Assembly (NCBI GenBank): GCA_036278715.1
Contig: DASUKN010000050.1
Coordinates: 1 to 64,000 of the forward strand
DNA from: Udaeobacter sp025935755
GTDB taxonomy: Bacteria > Verrucomicrobiota > Verrucomicrobiia > Chthoniobacterales > UBA10450
DNA length: 64,000 bases
Direction: 5' to 3'
Shown: positions 24,335 to 32,904 of the stretch, in pieces
Position numbering within the stretch: position 1 is the first letter of the stretch
Layout: each line of letters begins with the position of its first letter
The notes under the pieces: model-generated
The model's input: the letters and a program-made list of their open reading frames with translations, nothing else
The model's database searches: none
Told to the model about the DNA's origin: nothing
Made by a program: the position numbers and the translations under genes

Positions 24335-25063
24335 TTACTTTAATGTCTGCGCGGCTAACCAGCCGTCACGATTTTCGCGGATCACAGCGACGCAGTCATC
24401 GATCGTGTTTACGCAAAGCGGGATGGTGAAATCGATTTCGCTGGCGAGCTCGTTGCCTTTCTGGAGCATGGATTGGCGTCCCCATGCGACAAGTTCGGCC
24501 CACATCTTTCCCACCAGAATAAGCGGCGTGTTGTAAAGTTTGCGGACCTGCAGCAGTTGCCACGCGAGCGATAACTCCAACAGCGTTCCGATACCGCCGG
24601 GAACCACCACGAACGCATCGGACAAAATCATAAAGTGGTGCAGCCGCGAAAAGAAGGTGCGGTGTTCGTACGCCTGACCCACAAACGGATTGACCTCCTG
24701 TTCGAATGGCAGCTCGACACGGATTCCCACGGAACGCTTGAACGCCTTGGGTTGAACCGAATGAGCTCCTTCGTTTGCTGCCTGCATAAGGCCAGGGCCT
24801 CCTCCGCTGATGATGTCGCATCCCATCATTGTCAATTCGGCAGCAAGTTGTTTGACCGAATTGTAAGCCGGTGTTTTGGGTTTGAGCCGCGCGGAGCCGA
24901 AGATGGTTACCCGATAATTCTGCCGCGTGGTGCGGCGCAGACGCGTCAATTCGTTAACGACCTCCCATAATCCCGTGACGGCGCGTTCAACAAGCGCAGT
25001 TGTTGCATCTTCGTCGCTAAGCCGAACGACATCGGATTGTCCAAAAGAGGTCTTCTTTTTCAT
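24335..25063 (-). CDS. LOG-family nucleotide-binding protein
   Basis: A 242-residue protein of the LONELY GUY/lysine-decarboxylase-like family. The Rossmann start (YRVTIFGSARLKPKTPAY), SGGGPGLMQAANEGA (about residues 90-104) and PGGIGTLLELSLAW (about 153-166) are canonical; PGGxGTxxE is the active-site signature. The family hydrolyses nucleoside 5-prime-monophosphates (releasing ribose-5-phosphate; cytokinin activation in some hosts) and includes the YgdH/PpnN nucleosidases, some of which respond to alarmones. Embedded in a glycolytic operon, it may salvage nucleotides. No DNA-binding part. Confidence 0.85.
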   Translation of the reverse strand: MKKKTSFGQSDVVRLSDEDATTALVERAVTGLWEVVNELTRLRRTTRQNYRVTIFGSARLKPKTPAYNSVKQLAAELTMMGCDIISGGGPGLMQAANEGAHSVQPKAFKRSVGIRVELPFEQEVNPFVGQAYEHRTFFSRLHHFMILSDAFVVVPGGIGTLLELSLAWQLLQVRKLYNTPLILVGKMWAELVAWGRQSMLQKGNELASEIDFTIPLCVNTIDDCVAVIRENRDGWLAAQTLK

Positions 25064-25139
25064 GTCGGCTAAATATTGGACGTCTGGAGCAAAAAAGCGC
25101 CGGGCAACGCGTCATCCTCAGCAGTGTGCAGGTCGCAGA

Positions 25140-25472
25140 TCAACGCTGTCCCCGGATGGCCTCCGTCATGGCTTTGCGGCCGGTTGCTTGTAATGGTCCT
25201 AGCCCACTTCCTGGAAGGAACCAGATGCCTTTATCCTTATCGCGGCAGTAAACAATGTTAACGCCGTCGCTCATGACTGCGTGGTGAAAAGTGGCGCCGG
25301 GGTTCTCGGCGATGAACGCAAAAAACGCTTCCCGCCACGGATCGTCGGCAAAACGGAAAATCTGGTCGCCGAGCGCTTTGAGTTCTTCAATGCTAATGGT
25401 GCGAATGGAATTTGCGATCGCTTTGCGTCGCTCTTTATCGAGGTTGTTAAGGTCGAATTTTTCGAGTGCCAT
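25140..25472 (-). CDS. small soluble protein of unknown function
   Basis: A 110-residue protein starting at the ATG at 25470-25472 (MALEKFDLNNLDKERRKA), preceded by a GAAGGA ribosome binding site seven bases away; an ATG five codons earlier lacks this. The chain is charged and helical at the N-terminus and ends with a strand-rich half (TFHHAVMSDGVNIVYCRDKD, GIWFLPGSGLGPLQATGR). It lies 30 bases after the MBL nuclease gene and 76 before the LOG gene, so it is likely co-transcribed. I do not recognise a family. Confidence 0.6.
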   Translation of the reverse strand: MALEKFDLNNLDKERRKAIANSIRTISIEELKALGDQIFRFADDPWREAFFAFIAENPGATFHHAVMSDGVNIVYCRDKDKGIWFLPGSGLGPLQATGRKAMTEAIRGQR

Positions 25473-25502
25473 AATGTGTTCCTTCAATTTGAATCGTACT
25501 GC

Positions 25503-26894
25503 CTAAATCTCAATGACCTCACCCATGTTGGGCAGTTCTGATGATAATCCATCGCGTTGCTGAATGATCCTGGCCAGGGCCGTTCGCTGGTCGTCTTCAC
25601 CGTGAGTCAGCACAACGCGCGGCTTGCTCGGAGCGATGACATCGAACCAACGCATCAGATCCCTCTGCCCTGCGTGCGCACTGAATCCGCCCAATGTGTG
25701 AATGGTTGCCTTTACAGCAATTTTCTCCCCGAAAATCTTCACTTCTTTTGCGCCATCGACGAGGAGCCGCCCGAGCGAGCCGTAAGCCTGATACCCGACG
25801 ATCAGCACATGTGTGCTCGGCTTCCAAAGGTTGGCTTTCAAATGATGAAGGATCCGGCCGCCGTTGCACATGCCTGCTCCCGCCATGACCAGACATGCGC
25901 CAGGAACGTCGTTGATTGCGCGCGATTCGTCTGCGGTGGGCGTCGGTTTCATTGTGGTCAGATCATCACGCAGCGGGCGATCGCGAATGAAAGCGTTCAT
26001 TTCCTCGTCGAATAACTCCGGATGCTTCACGTAAATGTTTGTTGCCTCGATCGCCATTGGGCTGTCGAGGAAAATTGGAAACGGCTTCACCTTCGCGGCG
26101 CGAAACATTTTGCCGAGCAATAACGTGATCAGTTGTGCACGGCCTACCGCGAACGTTGGCACAAGTATTTTGCCCCCCGAGTTCACCGCATCGATGACGA
26201 TCCGTTCGAATTCCGCCACTGTTTCTTCGAGCGAACGATGATCGCGGCCACCGTAGGTGGATTCCAGGAAAACAAGATCGGCCTGCTGGAATGGTTCGAA
26301 TTCGCGCAGTATCGGTGCGCTGCGCGGTCCAAGGTCGCCGGAGAAAACGATGCGCTTGGTTTTGCCATCTTCTTCCACGATCAATTGAATACTGGCCGAG
26401 CCCAGCATATGGCCGGCATCGTGCCAGATCGCTTTCAGCCCAGCGGCTGCTTCGAACTCCCGGTGATAGGGTACGGGCCGCAGTTGGGAGAGAATTTTCT
26501 CCGCGTCATCCGGTGTGTAGAGCGGTTCTTCTGGTGGTTCGCCCGCGCGGAGGCGTTTCCGATTGTTGCGCTCGTTATCGGCAAGTTGCAGTCGTGCCGC
26601 GTCGCGCACGATTAAGCCAGTCATTTCCAATGTCGCTGGTGTTGCGTAGACTGGACCGGTATAGCCCAGTTTAGCGAGCAGTGGCAGCCGGCCGGTATGA
26701 TCCAGATGTCCGTGGGTGAGGAGCACGGCGTCGAGTATCAAATTTGGCGCGGTCGGCGGCCGGTTCAGCGCCTCTGTTTTCTTGCCGCCCTGAAACTGAC
26801 CGCAATCAATCAGTATCCGCGCCTGCTTCGTCTGCACGATGTAACAGGAGCCGGTTACTTCGCCGCCAGCTGCTCCAACGAGGGTGATTTTCAT
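25503..26894 (-). CDS. MBL-fold beta-CASP nuclease-like protein
   Basis: A 463-residue metallo-beta-lactamase fold protein. Motif 2 is HGHLDHTG (about residues 61-68), followed by DAGHMLGSASI (motif 3) and VFSGDLG (motif 4, Asp). The beta-CASP part is shown by VPTFAVGRAQ, the SPMAIEATNIY region, and GFSAHAGQRDLMRW, and the RNA-specificity tail is VVLTHGEDDQR. The family (CPSF73-like, RNase J-like, YSH1-type) acts on RNA or single-stranded DNA. In this glycolytic gene run it may link transcript turnover to energy state. No KH domain is present. Confidence 0.85.
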   Translation of the reverse strand: MKITLVGAAGGEVTGSCYIVQTKQARILIDCGQFQGGKKTEALNRPPTAPNLILDAVLLTHGHLDHTGRLPLLAKLGYTGPVYATPATLEMTGLIVRDAARLQLADNERNNRKRLRAGEPPEEPLYTPDDAEKILSQLRPVPYHREFEAAAGLKAIWHDAGHMLGSASIQLIVEEDGKTKRIVFSGDLGPRSAPILREFEPFQQADLVFLESTYGGRDHRSLEETVAEFERIVIDAVNSGGKILVPTFAVGRAQLITLLLGKMFRAAKVKPFPIFLDSPMAIEATNIYVKHPELFDEEMNAFIRDRPLRDDLTTMKPTPTADESRAINDVPGACLVMAGAGMCNGGRILHHLKANLWKPSTHVLIVGYQAYGSLGRLLVDGAKEVKIFGEKIAVKATIHTLGGFSAHAGQRDLMRWFDVIAPSKPRVVLTHGEDDQRTALARIIQQRDGLSSELPNMGEVIEI

Positions 26895-26964
26895 CCTGAT
26901 AATTGTCTGGTGATCGTCAATTGGCTAACAACGTTCCTCGTTAGGCAACCGTATTGAACCACAC

Positions 26965-28407
26965 TCAGCTCTTCTCCGGCCCCAGGCGCATGAGTTCGAT
27001 CCTATAATTGGCTTTCGGGCTTCGCGGCGAGGGACCGGCTACCAGCATTACCCGTTCGGCGCAGATTCCGTTTTCGCGTATCCATTGCGCAATCCATTCG
27101 CGCCAGTCGTCCGGTTCCTCGGCGAGGTCTATCGGATACACACCGTAGGAGAACGCGAGATTCTGACATGCAGCGCAATCTGCACTCGGCGCGATGATCC
27201 ACACCGCCGGCTTGAAACGGGATATGGCGCGCGCAACCATGCCGCCACGCGTTGGCACCAGCACCAGATCGCATGGAACTGTGTACAATGCGTGCTCAAC
27301 CAGCGACGCCATGCGATCACGCGCCCTGACAGGCGCCTGCTGCTGCACAAATTCGCGTTGAGCGACAAAGCTTCTGGGCGGCCGATGCGTTTCCGTGAAC
27401 GCAGCGATCTTCGCCAGCATCGCCACTGCTTCCTCCGGATATTTGCCCACCGCCGATTCGCCCGAGAGCATCACGCAATCGGTGCCATCCAGTATCGCGT
27501 TCGCGACGTCAGTCGCCTCCGCACGGGTGGGCAGACGGCTTGACACCATCGATTCGAGCATCTGCGTCGCAGTAATTACCGGTTGTCCCGCGAGATTGGT
27601 TTTGGCGATCAGCTGCTTTTGAATCGAGGCAATCTCTTCAATGGGCACCTCCACTCCCAGATCGCCCCGGGCGATCATGATGCCATCCGATGCGGCTAAA
27701 ATTTCGTCAAAGTGCGCGAGCGCGTCGGCCCGTTCGATTTTCGCGATGATAAAGGGTTGTTTGCCCACCTTCGCCGCAGCCGCCCGCACCACATGTATGT
27801 CCGCCGCGCGTTCGACGAACGACTGACTCACGGCATCGACACCATGCTCGAGCGCGAACTCAAGACAGGCGCGATCGTGTTCGGTAAACGCGCTGATGCC
27901 CAGATCAACGCCGGGAAGATTCAGTCCTTTGCGTGAGCCGAGCTCGCCGCCGACCACAATCTTGCATTCCACGTCATTCCCAGCGATGCGCTCAACCACC
28001 AGTTGCACCAATCCGTCATTGAGAAAGATGCGGTCACCGGGCTTCACCACGCTCGGCAACTGCTCGAAACTCGTGGACGCGCGCTGCGCATCTCCAATGA
28101 TGTCTTCAGTCGTTAGGGTGAAATGCTCGCCGGCCACAAGCTGTATCGGTTCCGGATCGATTTTTCCCAGCCGCAGTTTCGGGCCTGGAAGATCTGCCAT
28201 GATTGCGACACGCCTTCCGGTTTCGCCCGCTGCCTCACGAATGCGCTGAATAACTTCCGCATGTTTCTCAAGACTTCCGTGCGAGAAATTCAACCGCGCA
28301 ACGTCCAGCCCTGCACGAATGAGCCGCGCCAGCATCTCAGGGGATTCCGAAGCCGGACCGATCGTGGCGACAATCTTGGTTTTGTTTGCGCGGAGCGGGG
28401 CGTTCAT
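26965..28407 (-). CDS. pyk: pyruvate kinase
   Basis: A 480-residue protein. TIGPASESPEMLARLIRAGL, VARLNFSHGS, the metal site in IMIARGDLGVEVP (about residues 240-252), KTNLAGQPVITATQMLESM and the C-terminal domain with VPTRGGMVARAISRFKP are all conserved. It converts phosphoenolpyruvate plus ADP to pyruvate plus ATP. Its start overlaps the aldolase stop by four bases (ATGA), indicating translational coupling. Pyruvate is the substrate of the pyruvate formate-lyase encoded 8 kb to the right. Confidence 0.95.
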   Translation of the reverse strand: MNAPLRANKTKIVATIGPASESPEMLARLIRAGLDVARLNFSHGSLEKHAEVIQRIREAAGETGRRVAIMADLPGPKLRLGKIDPEPIQLVAGEHFTLTTEDIIGDAQRASTSFEQLPSVVKPGDRIFLNDGLVQLVVERIAGNDVECKIVVGGELGSRKGLNLPGVDLGISAFTEHDRACLEFALEHGVDAVSQSFVERAADIHVVRAAAAKVGKQPFIIAKIERADALAHFDEILAASDGIMIARGDLGVEVPIEEIASIQKQLIAKTNLAGQPVITATQMLESMVSSRLPTRAEATDVANAILDGTDCVMLSGESAVGKYPEEAVAMLAKIAAFTETHRPPRSFVAQREFVQQQAPVRARDRMASLVEHALYTVPCDLVLVPTRGGMVARAISRFKPAVWIIAPSADCAACQNLAFSYGVYPIDLAEEPDDWREWIAQWIRENGICAERVMLVAGPSPRSPKANYRIELMRLGPEKS

Positions 28408-29429
28408 GATGCGAACGCCGTTTTGCCAGTCGCGCGCAGATCGCTCGCGGCCTGTTTCACGCGCCCGGCCATCGCCGTTTCCGCAATCGCGAGATACGCG
28501 CGCGGGTCATAGACTTTCTTATTCCCGACTTCGCCATCCAGTTTCAACACGCCGTCGTAATTCTTGAACATGTGACCGGCGACCGCGCGGGTGAATGCAT
28601 ACTGCATGTCGGTATCGACATTCATTTTCACCACACCGTAATCGAGCGCCTCATGGATCTCCTCCTGCGTCGAACCTGAGCCTCCATGGAAGACGAGATA
28701 AAAGCGCGTATTTTCACCGAATTCTTTTACCACCGCGTCCTGGCATTCCTTCAAAACCTTTGGCCGAAGTTTTACGTGGCCGGGTTTGTAAACGCCATGC
28801 ACGTTTCCAAACGTTGCTGCGAGCAAATAGCGTCCGCCGATTTGATTCAAGCGACGCGCGACTTCGAGCGTGTCCTCCGGCGTGGTATAGAGTTTTGCGG
28901 AGTGATCACCGACGACGTCGTCTTCTTCACCGCCGACTGCGCCGGTTTCGATTTCAAGCACCAGATCGTTTTTCGCAAAGCGCTCAAGCAGTTTAGCCGA
29001 GATATCCAGATTGTCCTGTAACGACAAATTGCTGCCATCAAACATGTGTCCCGTGAAAAGGTTGGGCTGCCCCGCAGCACGGCGTCTTTCGGTTTCCTCG
29101 ACAAGCGGGATCACGAACTTGTCGAGCTTTTCCTTGAGACAGTGATCGGTGTGTAGCCCCACGTAGACCGGATAGCGTTCCGCCATCCGATGCACGTGCT
29201 CGGCGATTGAGATTGCGCCAAGCGCGGAGTCTTTTATCGATGTGCCGGATGCAAACGCGCCGCCGCCAGTGGAAATTTGAATGATGCCATCAGCGTTGCT
29301 TTCCGCCAGTCCACGCAACGCAGCGTTCGCTGTTGTTAGGGATGTCACGTTAATCGCCGGAAGCGCGAAGTGCCCGGCTCGGGCCCGGTCGAGGATTGCA
29401 CAGTAGGTTTTAAAATCAGGAATTGGCAT
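28404..29429 (-). CDS. fba: class II fructose-bisphosphate aldolase
   Basis: A 341-residue zinc aldolase. Features include FALPAINVTSLTTANAALRG at the start, VGLHTDHC (about residues 94-101; metal His and Asp region), NLFTGHMFDGSNLSLQDNL, EIETGAVGGEEDD, TFGNVHGVYKPG (metal His), VFHGGSGSTQEEI and VVKMNVDTDMQYAF. The class IIA pattern with the GGEEDDV loop fits yeast/E. coli FbaA-like enzymes. It splits fructose-1,6-bisphosphate. It lies ten bases after glgP and overlaps pyk. Confidence 0.95.
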   Translation of the reverse strand: MPIPDFKTYCAILDRARAGHFALPAINVTSLTTANAALRGLAESNADGIIQISTGGGAFASGTSIKDSALGAISIAEHVHRMAERYPVYVGLHTDHCLKEKLDKFVIPLVEETERRRAAGQPNLFTGHMFDGSNLSLQDNLDISAKLLERFAKNDLVLEIETGAVGGEEDDVVGDHSAKLYTTPEDTLEVARRLNQIGGRYLLAATFGNVHGVYKPGHVKLRPKVLKECQDAVVKEFGENTRFYLVFHGGSGSTQEEIHEALDYGVVKMNVDTDMQYAFTRAVAGHMFKNYDGVLKLDGEVGNKKVYDPRAYLAIAETAMAGRVKQAASDLRATGKTAFAS

Positions 29430-29438
29430 AATGTTGGG

Positions 29439-31892
29439 TCAAACTGAGCCGGGTTTAATGTTCCAGACGCGCTCGCAATAATCGCGAATCGAACGGTCGG
29501 AAGAAAATTTTCCTGTGCGCGCCGTATTGAGGATCGACATCCGCGTCCATGCCTGCGGATCGCGCCAGAGCGCGCTCACTCGCTCCTGCGCGTCGATGTA
29601 GGATTGGTAGTCGGCCAGCAGAAGAAATGGATCGTCATTGAGAAGGTTCTCCACAATTGGCCGGAACAGTTCATGGTCTCCGGCATCAAGCGCGCCGCTG
29701 GCGATAAAGTCGATGACTTCTCGTAGCGTGGGATTGTGTTCATAGTAATCACGCGGTCGATAGCCGCCTGCTTTCACCTTCTCGACTTCTTCAGCAGCGA
29801 GCCCGAAGAGGAAAAAATTTTCCGCGCCGACTTCGTCGCGAATCTCGACATTCGCACCGTCGAGAGTTCCGATGGTGAGCGCGCCGTTGAGAGCGAACTT
29901 CATATTGCCCGTTCCACTCGCTTCCTTGCCCGCGGTGGAAATCTGCTCCGACAAATCGGCGGCGGGATAAATAAACTGTGCATTCGTCACATTGAAATCA
30001 GGAAAGTACATCACCTTGAGCCGGTCCCGCACGACCGAATCGGAATTCACGAGGTCGGCGATGGAGTTGATGAATTTAATGATGCGCTTTGCCATGAAAT
30101 ATCCCGGCGCAGCTTTGCCGCCGAAAATGAAAGTACGTGCGGGCACATCGGCCTGCGGATCGCGGCGTAACTGGAGGTGGAGCGTGATAATGTGCAGCGC
30201 CGCGAGGTGTTGCCGTTTGTATTCGTGAATCCGTTTCACCTGCACATCGAACAATGACTCCGGCGCGATTTTTATCCCTGTGCGGTCTGCAATCAGCGCG
30301 GCGAGCCGGCGTTTGTTGGCAAGTTTCACCTCGCGCCATTGCTGCTGGAATTCTGGATCATCAGCAAATGGTTCGAGCTTCCGGAGTTGATTAAGATCCC
30401 GGAGCCAATTATCGCCGATGCGTGAGGCGATCAGTTTCGTCAGGCCGGGATTGCTGAGCCCGAGAAACCGCCGTGGCGTGACACCGTTTGTTACGTTACA
30501 GAATTTTTCCGGCCACAGCTCGGCGAAATCGCGCAGCACAGTTTGCTTCAAGAGCTCGGAATGCAGTCGAGCCACACCGTTGATCCTGTGGCTGCTGGCA
30601 CATGCCAGATGCGCCATGCGTACATAACGCGGTCCGGTTTCATCAATGATTGAGAGTCGCGCGACCCGCGCATCATCCCCGGGAAATTTTGCCCGTACTT
30701 CCTCAAGGAAACGGCGATTGATTTCGTACACGATCTCGAGATGTCGGGGCAGCAACTTGCCGAAAAGACCGACCGTCCATTTCTCCAACGCCTCGGGCAA
30801 CAATGTGTGGTTCGTGTAAGCGAAAGTCTTGCGGGTTATCATCCATGCTTCGTCCCATCCGAGTCGATGGTCATCGACCAACAACCGCATTAGCTCGGCT
30901 ACTGCCACAGCCGGGTGCGTGTCATTCAGCTGCACAGCCCATTTTTCGTGGAACGTCGCCGGCGTGCCGCCCAGCATCGCATGAATATTCAGCATATCCT
31001 GAAGCGAGCAGCTGGAGAAAAAGAACTGTTGTTTAAGCCGCAATTCCTTGCCAGCCTCAACGTCGTCGTTCGGATAAAGAACTTTCGTGATATTCTCCGA
31101 CAGCACCTTGTCGTGGACGGCGCGATAATAATCGCCGTGGTTGAACGCAGTGAAATCGAATGATTCGACGGCCTCGGCTTTCCATAGCCGCAGTATGTCG
31201 CAGGTATTGGCCCGATAACCGGCGATCGGTGTGTCGTACGCTACGCCTTTGATTTCCGTTTCAGGAACCCAGACACGAAACGTTCCCTGCTGATCTCTAA
31301 GTATTTCGGTGTGTCCGCCGAATTTCACCGAATACGCGATATCGGGACGGGCAATTTCCCACGGATTTCCGAGACGCAACCATTTGTCCGTGATTTCCTC
31401 CTGCCAGCCGTCGCGAATCACCTGATCGAAAATGCCGAACTCGTATCGGACGCCGTAACCAAGGGCTGCCACTTCAACACTCGCCAGCGAATCCATGAAA
31501 CACGAAGCGAGCCGTCCAAGCCCGCCGTTGCCCAAGCCGGGTTCTTCCTCCTGCGCTGCGATCTCATCGAGATCGTAGCCAAGCTCGCGCAATGCTTCGC
31601 GCGTCACTTCAGTAATCCCGAGGTTGAGCAGATTGTTGGCAAGATGCGGTCCCGGCAAATATTCCGCCGACAAATATGCGACCCGTCGCGCATTCACTCC
31701 GCCATAAGTGTCCATTGTTTCGACGATGCGCTCGAACAGCCGATCGCGAACAGTTAGCGCGAGCGCGAGATAAAGATCGTTCTTCGTCGCAAACCGTTCC
31801 AGCCGGCCGAGTCTGGAATGAAGATTGTCGCGGAAAGCATCCTTGATTTCGTCGGCAGTAACCTTGCCGGGAATCTTGCCGGCCGAACTCAT
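29439..31892 (-). CDS. glgP: glycogen/starch phosphorylase
   Basis: An 817-residue GT35 phosphorylase. Diagnostic segments: YLSAEYLPGPHLANNLLNLG near residue 70, EEPGLGNGGLGRLASCFMDS, TNHTLLPEALEKW near residue 360, and EASGTGNMKFALNGALTIG (about residues 650-668) with the pyridoxal-phosphate lysine. It releases glucose-1-phosphate from storage glucan with phosphate, saving one ATP relative to hydrolysis. It heads the glgP-fba-pyk cluster. A motif related to the DosR box sits 66-79 bases upstream of the ATG, so induction under oxygen or energy limitation is plausible. Confidence 0.95.
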   Translation of the reverse strand: MSSAGKIPGKVTADEIKDAFRDNLHSRLGRLERFATKNDLYLALALTVRDRLFERIVETMDTYGGVNARRVAYLSAEYLPGPHLANNLLNLGITEVTREALRELGYDLDEIAAQEEEPGLGNGGLGRLASCFMDSLASVEVAALGYGVRYEFGIFDQVIRDGWQEEITDKWLRLGNPWEIARPDIAYSVKFGGHTEILRDQQGTFRVWVPETEIKGVAYDTPIAGYRANTCDILRLWKAEAVESFDFTAFNHGDYYRAVHDKVLSENITKVLYPNDDVEAGKELRLKQQFFFSSCSLQDMLNIHAMLGGTPATFHEKWAVQLNDTHPAVAVAELMRLLVDDHRLGWDEAWMITRKTFAYTNHTLLPEALEKWTVGLFGKLLPRHLEIVYEINRRFLEEVRAKFPGDDARVARLSIIDETGPRYVRMAHLACASSHRINGVARLHSELLKQTVLRDFAELWPEKFCNVTNGVTPRRFLGLSNPGLTKLIASRIGDNWLRDLNQLRKLEPFADDPEFQQQWREVKLANKRRLAALIADRTGIKIAPESLFDVQVKRIHEYKRQHLAALHIITLHLQLRRDPQADVPARTFIFGGKAAPGYFMAKRIIKFINSIADLVNSDSVVRDRLKVMYFPDFNVTNAQFIYPAADLSEQISTAGKEASGTGNMKFALNGALTIGTLDGANVEIRDEVGAENFFLFGLAAEEVEKVKAGGYRPRDYYEHNPTLREVIDFIASGALDAGDHELFRPIVENLLNDDPFLLLADYQSYIDAQERVSALWRDPQAWTRMSILNTARTGKFSSDRSIRDYCERVWNIKPGSV

Positions 31893-32287
31893 AATGGAAG
31901 TCGCATTTACAAATCGTTTGGCGAATCTAATACACTAGCGTCATCCGGATCGGAAATCGGACCTTGGTCTTACTTTTTTTCCCGAGTGGCTACTCCTTCT
32001 TCGTTGACTGACTGACTTGTTATAGCACGCTGGGCACATGCAGGGAACGAGCATCACGAAGAAACTCTCCGGCCTGGTCCCTCGAAACTCGCTGAATTCC
32101 CAATTCAGACGGCTTGGTTCTACTTCCTGGCATGCGCATCCAAAAAGCCAGACAGTGTGTGACAAATCTCCAAAACTCTCGACGCTGTCGGCGAGAATTG
32201 CTGTCATCAAAAATACAGACGGCGTTTGAACAATTCCGCAGAGGCTCTGCGAAATGTAAAACGGACAGGCGCGCGAGGAGGTGAGGC
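31893..32287. other. intergenic region between glgP and the DUF1016-like gene
   Basis: About 395 bases between divergent genes. Besides the box at 31958-31971 it holds only short open frames (for example 32038-32229, plus strand) with no signal, ribosome binding site or family resemblance, and a short TGACTGACTGAC run near 32003. No RNA gene structure was recognised. Confidence 0.5.
31958..31971. promoter_or_regulatory. DosR-box-like motif upstream of glgP
   Basis: CGGACCTTGGTCTT, an imperfect dyad (GGACC/GGTCT). It matches GGGACTWWAGTCCC at 9 of 14 positions, among the weakest copies. It is the only motif seen in the glgP upstream region and is spaced as in the stronger cases, about 70 bases from the start codon. 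Confidence 0.4.
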
Positions 32288-32821
32288 GTGAGACGCCCGA
32301 AGAGACGCACCTTTGCGCTTCCGCCGCATGATTACGACGCGATGCTGAATCGCGTCATAGGATTAATCGACGGAGCCCGTCGCGCTTCTGCGCGAACCGT
32401 CAACGCAATCATGACCGCGACCTATTGGCTGATCGGTCGCCACATTGTCGAGTTTGAACAGCAGGGTAAAAGCAGAGCGGATTACGGCGAGGAGTTGCTG
32501 GCGCGCCTTGCGGTGGATCTAACGACTCGCTGCGGACGCGGATTTCAGGTGGACAATTTACAACGCATGCGCCTTTTCTACTTTGCATATCCGGCGTCCC
32601 AGATTTCCGCCACACTGTCGCGTAAATTCCCACCGGCTTCGATCAATGATTTCTCGGCGCGGTTTCCTCTTTCCTGGTCAGCCTACGTGCTCGACGGATT
32701 GCCCAATAAAATTCTGGCTACGGAATATCGAACTGTTCTTCCTGACGAAAAACTTATCGCAGACGAAATCGAGAAGACGCGGCATCAATTGGAGGCGCGG
32801 CGGAAATCAATATCACTCTGA
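32288..32821 (+). CDS. DUF1016 N-terminal-domain protein, internally deleted
   Basis: A 177-residue protein. Residues 15-140 match the helical DUF1016/YhcG N-terminal domain: IDGARRASARTVNAIMTATY, WLIGRHIVEFEQQGKSRADY, LARLAVDLTTRCGRGF, and FPLSWSAYV. Immediately after, GLPNKILATEYRTVLPDEKL and ADEIEKTR match the extreme C-terminal tail of full-length YhcG proteins. The PD-(D/E)XK nuclease domain normally lying between them is missing, so the gene is either a decayed copy or a stand-alone recognition domain formed by an in-frame deletion. YhcG-type proteins are found beside restriction-modification loci; none is here. Confidence 0.7.
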   Translation: MRRPKRRTFALPPHDYDAMLNRVIGLIDGARRASARTVNAIMTATYWLIGRHIVEFEQQGKSRADYGEELLARLAVDLTTRCGRGFQVDNLQRMRLFYFAYPASQISATLSRKFPPASINDFSARFPLSWSAYVLDGLPNKILATEYRTVLPDEKLIADEIEKTRHQLEARRKSISL

Positions 32822-32904
32822 TGCTCGGCTCTGTTGCTGTAATTGCGTTGTCGGAAGATTTCGACCGATCTCGCTTTCAAGAGTTTCATGGCCTAACAAG
32901 ACCG

